A stretch of 64,000 bases of DNA from Rotaria socialis. Its lineage: Eukaryota > Rotifera > Eurotatoria > Philodinida > Philodinidae. The notes below the pieces were generated by a model that made no database searches, had not been told where the DNA came from, and saw nothing but the letters and a program-made list of their open reading frames with translations. Where the stretch lies: NCBI GenBank assembly GCA_905331475.1, contig CAJNYU010004283.1:1-64000 (forward strand). Reading direction: 5' to 3'. Every line of letters starts with the position of its first letter. The stretch's first letter is position 1. A program made the translations under genes and the position numbers. Positions 63,212 through 64,000 of this stretch are shown piece by piece.

Positions 63212-64000
63212 CATAAACTCTTTCAAGTTCCGAGTTGTGTTTATATAGTCTCTCATATGTGTCGGATATTGCTTTTTCTCTTCACTTTTACTCATATCTG
63301 AATATTTTCCAAATGAAGAAGAAAAAGAATATTTATCTAGCTATACATATCTGTATCTAATAGATTAATTTTTTAAAAATAAACCTAAGTGGCAAACCAG
63401 ACTACATCATTTCGTTTTCTCCGCTCTTTTTATTTACAAACAATGTATATCGCGCGAGCATAGAAATATATTTTAAGCTGCCACAGAGCGACATCTACAA
63501 AAAAAAGACTGTTTTTACACAATTGATAAAATTTTATAAGAAAAATGTTATTTTTAAGTCACAGAATTTTTTTTCAATTCAAAATTTAAACTGATATCTT
63601 GAACATACAATTGGCTAATAAATATTAACCAGTTATCATTACTGTTACCCTGACATGTTCACACTGTTTCAGCTAGCTTGAGCTAGGCATAGATTAAAAC
63701 TGCATATAACATATTCGATAAGAGTCGGGAACTAATTTAGGGGGATTCCTCTTAAATTTCATCTATTATTTTTTGTTCTTACGTTTCCATCGATAGATTT
63801 TTAGGTATTTGATGATTTAAATAACAAATAATTGACTTTTGTTTTAGAATCTCTACTATTTGACTAAGCAATATTGAAAACTCGCTGATAGATTACGGGC
63901 AATACTGTAGCATTATCTCTCTCTTTAACTATAAGAAAACAATGGGTATTCATAATTTGCATTTCTTTTCAATATCAAGGTTTTACTTTCAGTTGTCTAC
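63212..64000. other. 3' flank of beta-TrCP, no supported gene
   Basis: AT-rich with an AAATAAACC polyadenylation-like signal near 63378. Nothing else is recognised. Confidence 0.5.

Overview
The window is eukaryotic nuclear DNA, AT-rich, with spliced animal genes. Best fit is a bdelloid rotifer (inference). The support is: many 45-60 nt introns with GT..AG ends; an acceptor-like AG just upstream of nearly every start codon, as expected if mRNAs receive a trans-spliced leader; a short interstitial block of CCCACA/TGTGGG, which I recall as the bdelloid telomere unit; mucin-like adhesion receptors and a bulb-type lectin; and many small hAT-like inverted-repeat elements. One assembly gap (18551-19460) and one isolated N (37927) are present.

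Layout. 1-17 kb: two related adhesion GPCR genes on the minus strand, one with a 600-residue Thr/Ser mucin stalk (3346-8247) and one without it (11024-14241). 17-21 kb: a repeat cluster with a hairpin MITE, a foldback-like element containing the gap, and a tiny hAT-like hairpin. 21-28 kb: almost empty except for a two-exon gene for a 112-residue secreted protein (24514-24904). 28-33 kb: a broken ABHD4/5-like copy, a 310-bp hAT-type MITE, and an intact seven-exon ABHD4/5-like gene whose nucleophile position is Gly. 33-38 kb: an hAT-like element filled with AAGTC satellite, a one-exon F-box gene, and a long palindrome. 40-46 kb: a four-exon type II membrane mucin-lectin gene, and a nucleoside-phosphorylase-like pseudogene interrupted by a 1.1-kb hAT-like element. 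48.6-63.2 kb: a dense plus-strand block of conserved genes: GTPBP10/Obg GTPase, PCID2, CARHSP1-like cold-shock protein, 26S proteasome ATPase Rpt2 (PSMC1), ATGL/PNPLA2-like lipase and the F-box/WD40 protein beta-TrCP.

I rebuilt eleven exon models by hand. In each, exon phases agree and total length is an exact multiple of three: 1313, 802, 112, 414, 268, 368, 461, 151, 438, 519 and 551 residues. GTPBP10, PCID2, CARHSP1 and PSMC1 lie 16, 55 and 259 bases apart with an acceptor before each start, which looks like a trans-spliced operon. Two lipid-droplet partners, an ATGL-like lipase and an ABHD5-like non-catalytic hydrolase, share the window about 24 kb apart. The proteasome subunit and beta-TrCP both belong to the ubiquitin pathway.
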